Source: an uncultured Corynebacterium sp.
Lineage (GTDB): Bacteria; Actinomycetota; Actinomycetes; Mycobacteriales; Mycobacteriaceae
DNA: 64,000 nucleotides
Direction of reading: 5' to 3'
Assembly (NCBI GenBank): GCA_943914465.1
Contig: CALUCD010000007.1
Span: 62,001 to 126,000, forward strand
Part shown: one piece after another, positions 26,419 to 34,753 of the stretch
Numbering within the stretch: position 1 is the first letter of the stretch
How the letters are laid out: each line of letters starts with the position of its first letter
Notes under the pieces: generated by a model
Told to the model about the DNA's origin: nothing
Database searches by the model: none
What the model saw: only the letters and a program-made list of their open reading frames with translations
Position numbers and translations under genes: made by a program

Positions 26419-26729
26419 GTTCGTCTGCTGTTGAACAAATCGGTATGATCATGCGCATCCCCAGCTACGCTGGGCAGGCGCTGTTCGTGCTCGTGGGACT
26501 GGCCGCGATTGCGGGTGTGGTGATGGCAGCCACGACCCGCCCTGACGCGTTTGACGCGGCGGGCCGGCTGTCCAAGATGGGCTGGGTCGCCATTCTGGCT
26601 GTCTCAGCCGTTGCACTGCTGCTGGGTGTGCGGTTTATCGCCTGGTTCGGTGCAGTGGCTGTGGGCATCTACTTTTTTGATGTCCGGCCACAGATCAACA
26701 ACATTTTGCGCGGCAACTTCGGCTGGTAG
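26415..26729 (+). CDS. DUF2516 family membrane protein
   Basis: A 104-aa protein with about three hydrophobic segments (20-40, 55-73 and 75-90) and the YFFDVRPQIN-type C-terminus typical of the actinobacterial DUF2516 family. It overlaps the preceding coiled-coil gene by four bases (ATGA). No function is known for the family. Confidence 0.75.
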   Translation: MSSSAVEQIGMIMRIPSYAGQALFVLVGLAAIAGVVMAATTRPDAFDAAGRLSKMGWVAILAVSAVALLLGVRFIAWFGAVAVGIYFFDVRPQINNILRGNFGW

Positions 26730-26780
26730 CCGTCACTGCCGGCACGCCGCGCCGGCGATAGCCTGTGCAGCTTATGGCGC

Positions 26781-27590
26781 CTACGCAGCGCCTTCGAGCT
26801 GGCCTTGCTCTTGAAGCTGGGGTTGGTTTGGGCCCTGGAGTTGGCGTTGCAGCTCGGTGAAGTTGACGTTTTCGCCGTCCATGGTCAGCTCGAGCCCGCC
26901 TGGGATGACGGTAATGTTGCGAACCTGCATTTCACCGATCACATCTTGACGCATGCCTTCCGCCAGCGCCTCGCTGAGTGATTCGGACACCCCACCGGGC
27001 AGATCGAAGCCAAACAGCTGCGTATTCTCCGCCTCGAATGAGACTTGTCCGTTCGCGTTTATCGGCCGTAACTCAATGCCTGCCGCGCCGCCGCTGAACA
27101 TGATGCTGACGGTGCCTTGGGCATCATTGGCGCTGACCTCAGAGACCGAAATGAGGCTGCCGAGGAAGCCGTTATCCCCAATCTGCTGTTCGATTGCGCG
27201 GTTGAGCATCACGCGCAGGAAGTCGTTGGGCAGCTGGGTGGTCAGTTGAAAAGATTCAGCCACCGGGTCATTGCCGGTGACGTGGACGCGGTCAAGGTTG
27301 ACGGTTGCGGCCGGGTTACCGGTCGCCTGATCGCCGTTGACTACGAGGGTGGACGGGGTTGTCAGCGTCATGTGTGGCAGTGCGCCGGTAAGCAGACCGA
27401 GGGTCACCGGTTGCGGGCCAAAGGAAACGTCTGGCTTCGCGTCACCGGTGCTTGCGCTCGCCGCAGGTGCGGCCTCGAACTCTGAGGTGATCTGGTTTGC
27501 CAAGAAGATGCGGATACCCACCTCCGCAATCACCAGGAGCACCAGGAGCGCCGCGAGCACGCCGACGATGACCTTCCACGCTGTTTTCAT
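26781..27590 (-). CDS. LmeA-like phospholipid-binding protein (DUF2993)
   Basis: A 269-aa protein with an N-terminal signal anchor (about 4-24) followed by a DUF2993 lipid-binding fold. In mycobacteria LmeA of this family binds phospholipid and supports lipomannan mannosylation. The ATG at 27590 starts exactly at the hydrophobic segment (MKTAWKVIVG); the frame is open 51 codons further, but that part overlaps the methyltransferase gene. The C-terminus is Gln-rich. It lies five bases downstream of the methyltransferase in the same operon. Confidence 0.75.
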   Translation of the reverse strand: MKTAWKVIVGVLAALLVLLVIAEVGIRIFLANQITSEFEAAPAASASTGDAKPDVSFGPQPVTLGLLTGALPHMTLTTPSTLVVNGDQATGNPAATVNLDRVHVTGNDPVAESFQLTTQLPNDFLRVMLNRAIEQQIGDNGFLGSLISVSEVSANDAQGTVSIMFSGGAAGIELRPINANGQVSFEAENTQLFGFDLPGGVSESLSEALAEGMRQDVIGEMQVRNITVIPGGLELTMDGENVNFTELQRQLQGPNQPQLQEQGQLEGAA

Positions 27591-27595
27591 GCCCA

Positions 27596-28408
27596 CTAGT
27601 GTACGTCCGGGGAAACCGCCGCCCAATCGACTGTCAGTGTGTTGTCGCGCAGCTTCCGCCGCTGGGAGGTGAGCGGCCAGCCATGTGCAATGAGGTCCGC
27701 ATGGGCATGCTGCCAGCGCACTCGTGGCCCATGCGGCGCCCAACCGGCGGCCCGCTCCCAGGCGGCATCTGCCTCAGCTAACAGCGCGTAGATTGGCTCA
27801 CCTGGCACATTGCGGTGAATCAGCGCCTTGGGCAGCCGTTCTGCCAGCTCACTGGGCATGGCTACGCGGTGTGGGTCCCATGACAGGGTCAGGGTCTGTG
27901 GCCCAGTGGCGTCGAGCAGCACCCAGGTGGCCAGACGGCCGAGCTCGTCGCAGGTGCCTTCGATGAACACCCCGCCTGGGGCGAGACGCGAGGTGACCGC
28001 CTGCCACGCTGCCGCGACCTCGGAGACGTCATATTGACGCAGCACGTTGAATGCCCGCACCAGGTGGGGCTGGTAGCCCGCGAGTTCAAATCCGCCGAGC
28101 TCGAAGCGAACACCGTCGCGCGGTGGGAGCACCCGTTCGGGGTCGATTTCCAGTCCCACGACGTCGATACGCGGATTGATGCGGTGAAGCCACCGTGCCC
28201 ATTCAACGGTGGTCGTGTGCGAGGCGCCGTAGCCCAGGTCGAGCGCTAGCGGAGTGTGCACGCTGCGCAAAAGTGAGATAACCCGCGGGTGAAAGCGGGT
28301 CCAGCGATCGCAGCGCCGCAGACGATTGTGGCCAGTCGTGCCGCGGGTGATCACACCGTAGGGCTTTCCCGCCCCACCAGTGGAGCGAAGGTTGTGGTGG
28401 TGCGCCAC
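27596..28408 (-). CDS. Class I SAM-dependent methyltransferase-like protein
   Basis: A 270-aa protein with a Rossmann-type SAM motif LDLGYGAS near residue 56, an acidic residue ending strand 2 (VVGLEID), and the later LAPGGVFIEGTCDE segment. The substrate is not evident. It lies between the DUF2505 and LmeA-like genes in a minus-strand run with short gaps. Confidence 0.7.
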   Translation of the reverse strand: MAHHHNLRSTGGAGKPYGVITRGTTGHNRLRRCDRWTRFHPRVISLLRSVHTPLALDLGYGASHTTTVEWARWLHRINPRIDVVGLEIDPERVLPPRDGVRFELGGFELAGYQPHLVRAFNVLRQYDVSEVAAAWQAVTSRLAPGGVFIEGTCDELGRLATWVLLDATGPQTLTLSWDPHRVAMPSELAERLPKALIHRNVPGEPIYALLAEADAAWERAAGWAPHGPRVRWQHAHADLIAHGWPLTSQRRKLRDNTLTVDWAAVSPDVH

Positions 28409-28432
28409 GCCAGCGAGTTCAGGCCTACAGGT

Positions 28433-28924
28433 TTAGAGGTTGTCAGTGATCCACTGCTCGGTGAGCTTCGCCTCGTTGGCGACGATCTCGTCCAACGCCT
28501 CAGCGACCTTCGGCTCAAGCGCGGCACCCATGAACGGGATGTCCACCTTCACCTCGTTGTCGTAGTCAAGGGTGGTCACGTCCCCGTCGCCGCGCATTGC
28601 GATCTCGCCCGAAAGATCAACCGGGGTGCCTTTTACATCACCGGTGAACGAGTGGTTCGCCGCACCGTCTGTGACTTCCCCGATGGTGACAACGCGCTTG
28701 AGCTTCAAATCCTGCGAAATCATCGCCTGCGCAGCTTCGGGCAGGATCGACTTCGGCAGAATCTCAAACAGCGTTACGGTGTTGCCGGCGAACTCGTGCA
28801 GCTGGCCAGGCTCTGGCGACAGCGTGGCCGCCACATGCTCCCAGTACTCCTTGGTTGCGTAGGCCTGAGCCACTTTTTCAACCGGGTGAGCAATCGTGAC
28901 AGTAGTTTCGCTACGTGCAGTCAT
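28433..28924 (-). CDS. DUF2505 family protein (START-like fold)
   Basis: A 163-aa protein matching the actinobacterial DUF2505 family: an IAHPVEKVAQAYATKEYW opening and a beta-rich middle ending in a long C-terminal helix. It is likely a hydrophobic-ligand binding fold; no catalytic residues are visible. The ATG at 28924 is preferred over one ten codons upstream that overlaps the murB promoter. It is divergent from murB with only 24 bp between start codons. Confidence 0.75.
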   Translation of the reverse strand: MTARSETTVTIAHPVEKVAQAYATKEYWEHVAATLSPEPGQLHEFAGNTVTLFEILPKSILPEAAQAMISQDLKLKRVVTIGEVTDGAANHSFTGDVKGTPVDLSGEIAMRGDGDVTTLDYDNEVKVDIPFMGAALEPKVAEALDEIVANEAKLTEQWITDNL

Positions 28925-28935
28925 GGTGAACAGAC

Positions 28936-28941
28936 TACCGT
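28936..28941 (+). promoter_or_regulatory. -10 hexamer, leaderless-type, for murB
   Basis: TACCGT ends seven bases before the GTG at 28949. The whole divergent spacer is too short to hold a normal leader. Confidence 0.35.
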
Positions 28942-28948
28942 GGCATAG

Positions 28949-29959
28949 GTGCATGATTCATCTTTCACCTCCCTCACCACCTTGCGCGTCGGCGGCACCC
29001 CTGCGGCAGCTGTGACCTGCGAGAGCGCCGAAGACCTCGCCGAGACCGTCGCCCGCCTTGACGCAGAAGGTGCCCCGCTGCTGGTTGTCGGCGGCGGTTC
29101 GAACCTCGTTGTCGCAGACGGCCCGCTTGATCTCACCGCCGTACTCGTGCGAAATGAGGGCATTTCGCTTGTGGACGCCTCGACCCTCCGCATCGCCGCC
29201 GGCACCCCCTGGGACGACGTCGTTGCTTTCGCCGTGGAGCACGGCCTGGGGGGCATCGAAGCCCTGTCCGGTATTCCAGGGTCCGCAGGCGCTACACCGG
29301 TGCAAAACGTTGGCGCCTACGGCTCGGAAATCTCCGACGTTCTTACCCGCGTGCGGTTGTTCAACCGGGAAACTGGGGTGGATGAGTGGGTGCCCGCTGA
29401 GGCCTTAGAGTTGTCCTACCGCTACTCCAACCTGAAGTTCACCGGCCGCGCAGTAGTGCTGGAGCTGGAACTGCAACTGACAGAAACTGAGCTGTCAATC
29501 CCGTTGCGTCACCTGGGCGGCAACCAAGTTTCACTCGCCGAGGCGCGCGAGTCCGTCCTGGCCACACGCCGGGCAAAGGGCATGGTGCTCGATGAGACAG
29601 ACCACGACACCTGGTCTGCCGGCTCGTTTTTCACCAACCCTGTAGTTCCTGCCGCCAAAGCAGACGAGGTGGAAGCACTGGTGGGAGAAGAAGGCATGCC
29701 CCGCTTCCCGCAGGGCACAGACGCGGATGCACCGGTGAAACTTTCAGCCGCGTGGCTGATTGAGCGCGCCGGGTTCCCGCGCGGCTTCCCGGGTGAAGGC
29801 GCACCGGCACGCCTATCAACCAAGCACACGCTCGCGTTGACGAACCGGGGCACTGCAACGGCCAGCGATATTGTGGCGTTGGCGCGGGAGGTGCAAGGCG
29901 GCGTCGACAAGCGATTCGGCGTTGAGCTTGTGCCTGAGCCTGTGTGGGTCGGGCTGTAG
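28949..29959 (+). CDS. murB: UDP-N-acetylenolpyruvoylglucosamine reductase
   Basis: A 336-aa FAD enzyme completing UDP-MurNAc synthesis. It has LTTLRVGG at the start, VVGGGSNLV, GIEALSGIPGSAGATPVQNVGAYG, the catalytic tyrosine/arginine region SYRYSNLKF, and GSFFTNPVV with the reactive serine. The length agrees with the actinobacterial type. Start is GTG at 28949; the nearby ATG is out of frame. It stands outside the main mur/dcw cluster, as is usual for corynebacteria. Confidence 0.95.
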   Translation: MHDSSFTSLTTLRVGGTPAAAVTCESAEDLAETVARLDAEGAPLLVVGGGSNLVVADGPLDLTAVLVRNEGISLVDASTLRIAAGTPWDDVVAFAVEHGLGGIEALSGIPGSAGATPVQNVGAYGSEISDVLTRVRLFNRETGVDEWVPAEALELSYRYSNLKFTGRAVVLELELQLTETELSIPLRHLGGNQVSLAEARESVLATRRAKGMVLDETDHDTWSAGSFFTNPVVPAAKADEVEALVGEEGMPRFPQGTDADAPVKLSAAWLIERAGFPRGFPGEGAPARLSTKHTLALTNRGTATASDIVALAREVQGGVDKRFGVELVPEPVWVGL

Positions 29960-29975
29960 CGACCGAGCGGCGTTC

Positions 29976-30647
29976 CTAACGCTGTTCTGAGCGTTCTGCC
30001 GCTAGCGCCCACGATCCGACGCCGGCGGTGCGAAATTGGATTGCCAGGGCGATCATGAGCACGATCAGGGTTACAGCTATGTGCGGCCATGAGCACCATG
30101 GCCCGTCCCCGCGGAGTGCGGCAAACGGCCATAGGTTGATGTCATGGAAGAAGACGAGCGGCGCAATCCCGATGACCCATGACAGTAGCGCCAGCGGAAT
30201 ACCCCGGAGTTTGCCAAGCAGGGTGATGGCTACCGTAGCGATCCCGAAAACAAGCATGCCGTTGTTGATGAGCAGCTCGCTTTCTGGAGCCACGCTCGTC
30301 GTGCCCGCTTCCGCAAAGTAAGCGAGGTTGAGCTGGCGTGCCGCGAAGCCGGACACGATTAGAACGCAGCTTCCTGCGATAACAAGTCGCGTCGCGGCGA
30401 GCCTCTGCGCCCGCGGCCGCCGCAAGTCAATTTCAGGCATGGTCGGGGCAATGAGCGCGGCCACGCAGATGGCGTAGAGCACACAGACAACCTCATTCGC
30501 GACAATGATGTTCGGATCGTCTGGGGGACCCGCGATGGTGAACCGGATCCCCCTGATCACGCGAATCGCGGGCAGACAACCTAGGGTGAGCACGCCGATG
30601 AGCATCCAGGGGGTTGCCCGGCACAGACTGCGAAGTGGCACTAGCAA
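29976..30647 (-). CDS. Hypothetical membrane protein of ABC cluster
   Basis: A 223-aa protein with about six transmembrane segments and no soluble domain. It follows the permease-like gene by nine bases in the same orientation, so it is probably the third component of the ABC system encoded upstream. No family was recognised. Confidence 0.6.
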   Translation of the reverse strand: MLVPLRSLCRATPWMLIGVLTLGCLPAIRVIRGIRFTIAGPPDDPNIIVANEVVCVLYAICVAALIAPTMPEIDLRRPRAQRLAATRLVIAGSCVLIVSGFAARQLNLAYFAEAGTTSVAPESELLINNGMLVFGIATVAITLLGKLRGIPLALLSWVIGIAPLVFFHDINLWPFAALRGDGPWCSWPHIAVTLIVLMIALAIQFRTAGVGSWALAAERSEQR

Positions 30648-30656
30648 CTCAATTCT

Positions 30657-31973
30657 TTATTGCGGGGCCGGGACACCGAGCATTTCGAAGGTGCCGTGGC
30701 AGGTTGTGATGGCATCGATATTGGCAGCAATCCGCTCGTTTGCCACTTCGGGCGGCAGCTTCGACAGCTCGTCTTCGGGTACGAGTTTGTTGCCCGCTTC
30801 GTCAGCGGCGTAGTAAAACGCGCCGTTCTCAGAGACGATCCGCGAATAGGTGCCCGTTTGTTTCACCGCGTAGACACCTACGCGGTCGATAACTTTGGCG
30901 CCTTCAGAAAGTGGGTCGGTGCAAGAATCCAGCCCCAGGTTCTCAAGTACCCGCTCGCTTACGTCAATTCGGCGGTTCGGGCTTTGAATTTCGATAGCCC
31001 GGTAGGACGGATCCCTTAAGTGGTACGACTGCAGCTCTGCGAACTGCGTAGGTTGAGCATGAACCGGCGTGAACGAGTCAACTGCATCGAGATCATCAAT
31101 GGCCATTTGTAGCCCCGGCTCATCTGACGCATCGACGCAAATTACCGAGCCACCGCCAGTCTCTCTGCAACGATCATCGTCAGTCTTTTCTAAACTCCCC
31201 GCCATGCTCTGGCCAAAAGCGGCAAGACCCACTGCCGCGACGATGCCGGCGCTTCGGGCTGCCAGTTTTGCTGGTGAGGGGGTTGTCGTGAGTACCTTGG
31301 CGATCGCGGCGAGGGTGAGTAGAAGGATGCTTGCGACGAGCAACGTGACGATCGCTGCGGCTAGAGCGTTCTTATCTTCGAAGAGAACACTGTGCAGTCC
31401 AGTAATTTGGTTAATGGGAAATACCGCCCAAGCTGTAGTCTCGTTCGCGGCGAAGGCAGCTACGAAGTAGCTGAACAACAGTGCGATCACGGAGGCGATC
31501 AAAGGGTGCACCTTGCGCAGCGCGACTCCGAGCAATGTAGAGACCGCTGCAATTGTGACAAGAAAGAAGGCGAGTGATGCGACGGTGCCTACGAAGGCAA
31601 GAGGAAGGGTTTGAGTTTGGAAAGCTGCGGTGACGACCGCAGGTGAATAACCAATGAGAATCGCGGCGAGCGTGAGCAGCGCCACGGTGAGTGCGATACG
31701 AACTAGCTGTCGGGCGAGCGGATATTTGCCAAGAGATGAAGCTGTAAAAAGGCCCTGCGCGGAAAGTGCAGCTGCATTGTAAGCGGAAACCGCCCCGACA
31801 CCGAATGAGGCAATTGTCGTGATGGCTCGTAAGCGATAGGCAAGATCAGGCCAGCGCATGTAGACCACACGAATATCGGAGACGGCGAACCACAGTGATG
31901 CGATTACCGCTGCGGTAACAACGATTCCCCCAAGGACGGGCATTGCTGGCGACCCAAGGCGTCTGGTGATCAT
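30657..31973 (-). CDS. ABC transporter permease-like protein with Cys-containing extracytoplasmic domain
   Basis: A 438-aa protein. Residues 1 to about 250 hold six or more membrane segments. Residues about 258-438 form a hydrophilic domain, probably outside, with four cysteines (RCRETGG, VICVDAS, DSCTDP, TTCHGTF) that could form two disulfides. It overlaps the ATPase gene by four bases, which strongly links them. The soluble domain is unlike known periplasmic binding domains that I recognise. Export or lipid handling is likely; the substrate is unknown. Confidence 0.6.
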   Translation of the reverse strand: MITRRLGSPAMPVLGGIVVTAAVIASLWFAVSDIRVVYMRWPDLAYRLRAITTIASFGVGAVSAYNAAALSAQGLFTASSLGKYPLARQLVRIALTVALLTLAAILIGYSPAVVTAAFQTQTLPLAFVGTVASLAFFLVTIAAVSTLLGVALRKVHPLIASVIALLFSYFVAAFAANETTAWAVFPINQITGLHSVLFEDKNALAAAIVTLLVASILLLTLAAIAKVLTTTPSPAKLAARSAGIVAAVGLAAFGQSMAGSLEKTDDDRCRETGGGSVICVDASDEPGLQMAIDDLDAVDSFTPVHAQPTQFAELQSYHLRDPSYRAIEIQSPNRRIDVSERVLENLGLDSCTDPLSEGAKVIDRVGVYAVKQTGTYSRIVSENGAFYYAADEAGNKLVPEDELSKLPPEVANERIAANIDAITTCHGTFEMLGVPAPQ

Positions 31974-32734
31974 TGTGCCACCTCATTTGGAGCTGGAGAT
32001 TGAGCGATAACTGCCAGTGCCTCTTCCAGAGGGTCACTGCTGTGCGTCGCGGAACTGGCATGCTGCCGTAGTTGCTGCCAGCTGCCTTCGAATGCGACTC
32101 GCCCTTTGTTCAAGGCGATGACGTGGTCAGCTAGGGAAGCCACGTCGTCTGCCAGGTGAGTGGAGACGACGACAGATGCGTGCTCCCCGATCGTGCGAAT
32201 CAGATTTCGAACGCCGAATCGAGCTTGTGGGTCGAGGCCTGCGGTCGGCTCATCGAAGTAGATAACGTCCGGACGATGCATCAAGGCAGCGGCGATCCCG
32301 ATCCGACGGTTTTGGCCGCCAGATAAGGATCCCACTCGAGTATTGGCGGCCTCCGGCAATCCAACTTCAGCAAGAACCTCGGGGATCCGAGCGCGATACT
32401 CACTGCGGCTCATCCCCGCTACCCATCCCGCGTAGGCAAGGGCGTCGCTGCAGCTCATCGTTGAGACGAATCGGACGTCTTGTGGTACGTAGCCGATTCG
32501 CTGACGATAAGCGTCGCGCGTTTTGCCCTCAATGCGTTCGCCATCGACCGAAAAAGAGCCCCCGTCGGCGGCCTCCAGGGTGCACAGCACACGAATCAGC
32601 GTTGATTTGCCGCTACCGTTAGCGCCTATCAGGGTGGTGATGCCTTCTGGCAATTGTGCGGAAACGTTATCTAGCGCATGCACTGCGCGCCCACTCGCCC
32701 TGTACGTCTTGCTCAAGGACTGAAGTTGCATCAC
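31970..32734 (-). CDS. ABC transporter ATP-binding protein
   Basis: A 254-aa ABC ATPase: Walker A GANGSGKST (37-45), Q-loop VPQD, signature LSGGQ (137-141), Walker B VIYFDEP (157-163) and H-loop STHLADD. It resembles the exporter (ABC-2/bacitracin-type) branch. It is probably the first gene of a three-gene minus-strand operon with the permease-like and membrane protein genes. A tandem ATG pair gives two possible starts three bases apart. Confidence 0.88.
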   Translation of the reverse strand: MMQLQSLSKTYRASGRAVHALDNVSAQLPEGITTLIGANGSGKSTLIRVLCTLEAADGGSFSVDGERIEGKTRDAYRQRIGYVPQDVRFVSTMSCSDALAYAGWVAGMSRSEYRARIPEVLAEVGLPEAANTRVGSLSGGQNRRIGIAAALMHRPDVIYFDEPTAGLDPQARFGVRNLIRTIGEHASVVVSTHLADDVASLADHVIALNKGRVAFEGSWQQLRQHASSATHSSDPLEEALAVIAQSPAPNEVAQ

Positions 32735-32979
32735 CGGAGACTAAATCCTTTCGAATGTAATCGCTATCGACAAACGCGCTTATTGACGCCCCGCTGGTGG
32801 CTCCACCGGCTTTCGACCTCACCGTAGTAATCACCAGCGCCGTTACATGGCGCAAACGCTCTGTGTACCTGGTTTCCACCCCCGGACTGCGAGCCGTGCA
32901 CCGGATCGGGACGGTACTTCAAATCTTGGCGTAGCCACACATAGTAGGTTCCCCAGAGCCCCCCCCAGTGAGTGGCCCG

Positions 32980-34716
32980 CTAGCGCTCCGCGAGCCGGGC
33001 GAGGAGCGCGTCGCGGACTTCACGGCGGCGTACCTTGCCCATTTGGTCGCGCTGGAGCTCTTCGAAGTGGTAGAAGGTGCGGGGAACTTTGTAACGGGTG
33101 AGGTTTTCGCGGGCGAAGTCTTTCAGCCCGTCCGGGTCAAGCGCCGCGCCGTCTTCGAGGACGACGCAGGCGACGACATCCTCGGAGCCGTCGGTGCGGG
33201 GGCGACCGACGACGGCGACGTCAACAACGTCGCGGTGGCGGCGCATGACCTCTTCGACCTCGGCGGGGTAGACGTTGAACCCGCCGGTGATAATGAGCTC
33301 TTTGATGCGCGAGACGAGCCGGATGAACCCGTCTTCTTCCATCACCGCCATGTCGCCGGTGCGGAACCATCCGTTGTGGAACACCTGCTCGGTGGCTTCT
33401 GGGTTGTTGAAGTAGCCCTGGAAGATTTGCGGCCCGCGGGCAAGGATTTCACCGGGCTCGCCAGAAGGCATGTCCTCGTCAAGGTTGTCTGGGTTGGCAA
33501 TGCGGATGTCTGTATCCGGGAACGGAATGCCGATGTAGCCGGGGCGACGATCTGCTGACTGCGGGTTGCCGATGAGGATGGGGGAGGCTTCGGTGAGCCC
33601 ATATCCTTCGACGAGGTGGCCGCCGGTGACCTGCTCCCATTCCTCGATGACGTGCGCAGGCAGTGACGATGCCCCGGAGAATCCGACCTTGACGGCGGAA
33701 AGATCCACCTTGTCCTTTTTGGATGCCTGCACAATGCGCTCGAACACGGTGGGCACGCCGGGCACGAATGATGGCGGGTATTTCTTCAGCGCGTCCATCA
33801 CCAGATTCATCTTCGGTGCCGGCAGGAGCACTGTTTCACTGCCGATGAGCACCATGAGCGTGAGTGAGAACGTCAGACCGTAGGCGTGGAAAAACGGCAA
33901 GGTGGCCAGCATGCGCTGATCCTCTGCTTGCAGTTCCTTTACCCACTCGCGGCCTTGGCGCGGGTTTGCGATGAGATTGGTGTGGCTAAGCACTGCACCT
34001 TTCGGCGCACCTGTCGTCCCGGAGGTGTAGAGGATGAGCGCCTGTGACTGCGGGGTGATCTCGTCTGGGGGGACAATGTCGCTGCCGTCTCCACCGATCG
34101 CGGTGCTCATGAGTGCTTCCCACGGCACGCTGTTTTTCGCCGGGCCGGTGAGCGAGTCTCGTGCTGCACGCAGCTTGCCAAATGGGATTTTCAATGCCGC
34201 CCGTTGCAGCGGCGGCATTGCCTTGGTCATGTCCACGCTGATCACGGTCTCCAGCGCGCAATCGTGGCGTATCTGCTCAAGTGTGTCAGCGACTTTGTCC
34301 CACACGATTGCGATGCGCGCCCCGTGGTCTTTGAACTGTGGGCGCAGCTCGTTGGGGGTATAGAGCGGGTTGTGTTCCACCACGACGCCGCCGACGAGGT
34401 GGATGGCGTAGTACGCAGCGACATGCTGTGGGCAGTTCGGCAGCATGATGGCCACGCGATCACCTGGGCGCACGCCGAACGCTTTGAGCCCGGCCGCTGC
34501 GCGGCGCACGTCGCGGTCAAGCTCCTGATACGTCTTCGCGCGGCCGAAGAACCTGGTCGCCGTTTTGTCGGCGTTGCGTGCGAGGTTGTCCGCGTAGAGT
34601 TGCGGCAGCGTCATCATGCCGTACTCGAGGGAGTGTGCGGTCCACTCCGGGTAGTAGCGCAGCCAGGGCTTTGCTGATGCAGTGCCGGGCTCGGGCGTCG
34701 CGGGGTTTGCAGGCAT
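32980..34716 (-). CDS. Long-chain acyl-CoA synthetase (FadD type), tandem copy 1
   Basis: A 578-aa adenylate-forming ligase: YTSGTTGAPKG, GYGLTEASP, RTGDMAVMEEDGF, IKELIITGGFNVYPAE and the C-terminal catalytic lysine in DQMGKVRR. It activates fatty acids for beta-oxidation or lipid synthesis. ATG at 34716 is chosen over a GTG three codons upstream because a TAGGGT -10 ends seven bases before it. It is a close paralog of the next gene, sharing motifs and order throughout. Gap between the genes is about 20 bp and contains a palindrome also found before the other copy. Confidence 0.9.
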   Translation of the reverse strand: MPANPATPEPGTASAKPWLRYYPEWTAHSLEYGMMTLPQLYADNLARNADKTATRFFGRAKTYQELDRDVRRAAAGLKAFGVRPGDRVAIMLPNCPQHVAAYYAIHLVGGVVVEHNPLYTPNELRPQFKDHGARIAIVWDKVADTLEQIRHDCALETVISVDMTKAMPPLQRAALKIPFGKLRAARDSLTGPAKNSVPWEALMSTAIGGDGSDIVPPDEITPQSQALILYTSGTTGAPKGAVLSHTNLIANPRQGREWVKELQAEDQRMLATLPFFHAYGLTFSLTLMVLIGSETVLLPAPKMNLVMDALKKYPPSFVPGVPTVFERIVQASKKDKVDLSAVKVGFSGASSLPAHVIEEWEQVTGGHLVEGYGLTEASPILIGNPQSADRRPGYIGIPFPDTDIRIANPDNLDEDMPSGEPGEILARGPQIFQGYFNNPEATEQVFHNGWFRTGDMAVMEEDGFIRLVSRIKELIITGGFNVYPAEVEEVMRRHRDVVDVAVVGRPRTDGSEDVVACVVLEDGAALDPDGLKDFARENLTRYKVPRTFYHFEELQRDQMGKVRRREVRDALLARLAER

Positions 34717-34723
34717 GGGGACC

Positions 34724-34753
34724 ACCCTACGCCAACTTACGGTTGCGTAAGGT
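34724..34753 (-). promoter_or_regulatory. Promoter with operator-like palindrome before FadD copy 1
   Basis: Minus-strand -10 TAGGGT (34724-34729) lies four bases from the palindrome AACTTACG-GTTG-CGTAAGGT (34734-34753, 7 of 8 positions paired). The palindrome overlaps the 3' end of FadD copy 2. A sister site lies at 36487-36506. Confidence 0.5.
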
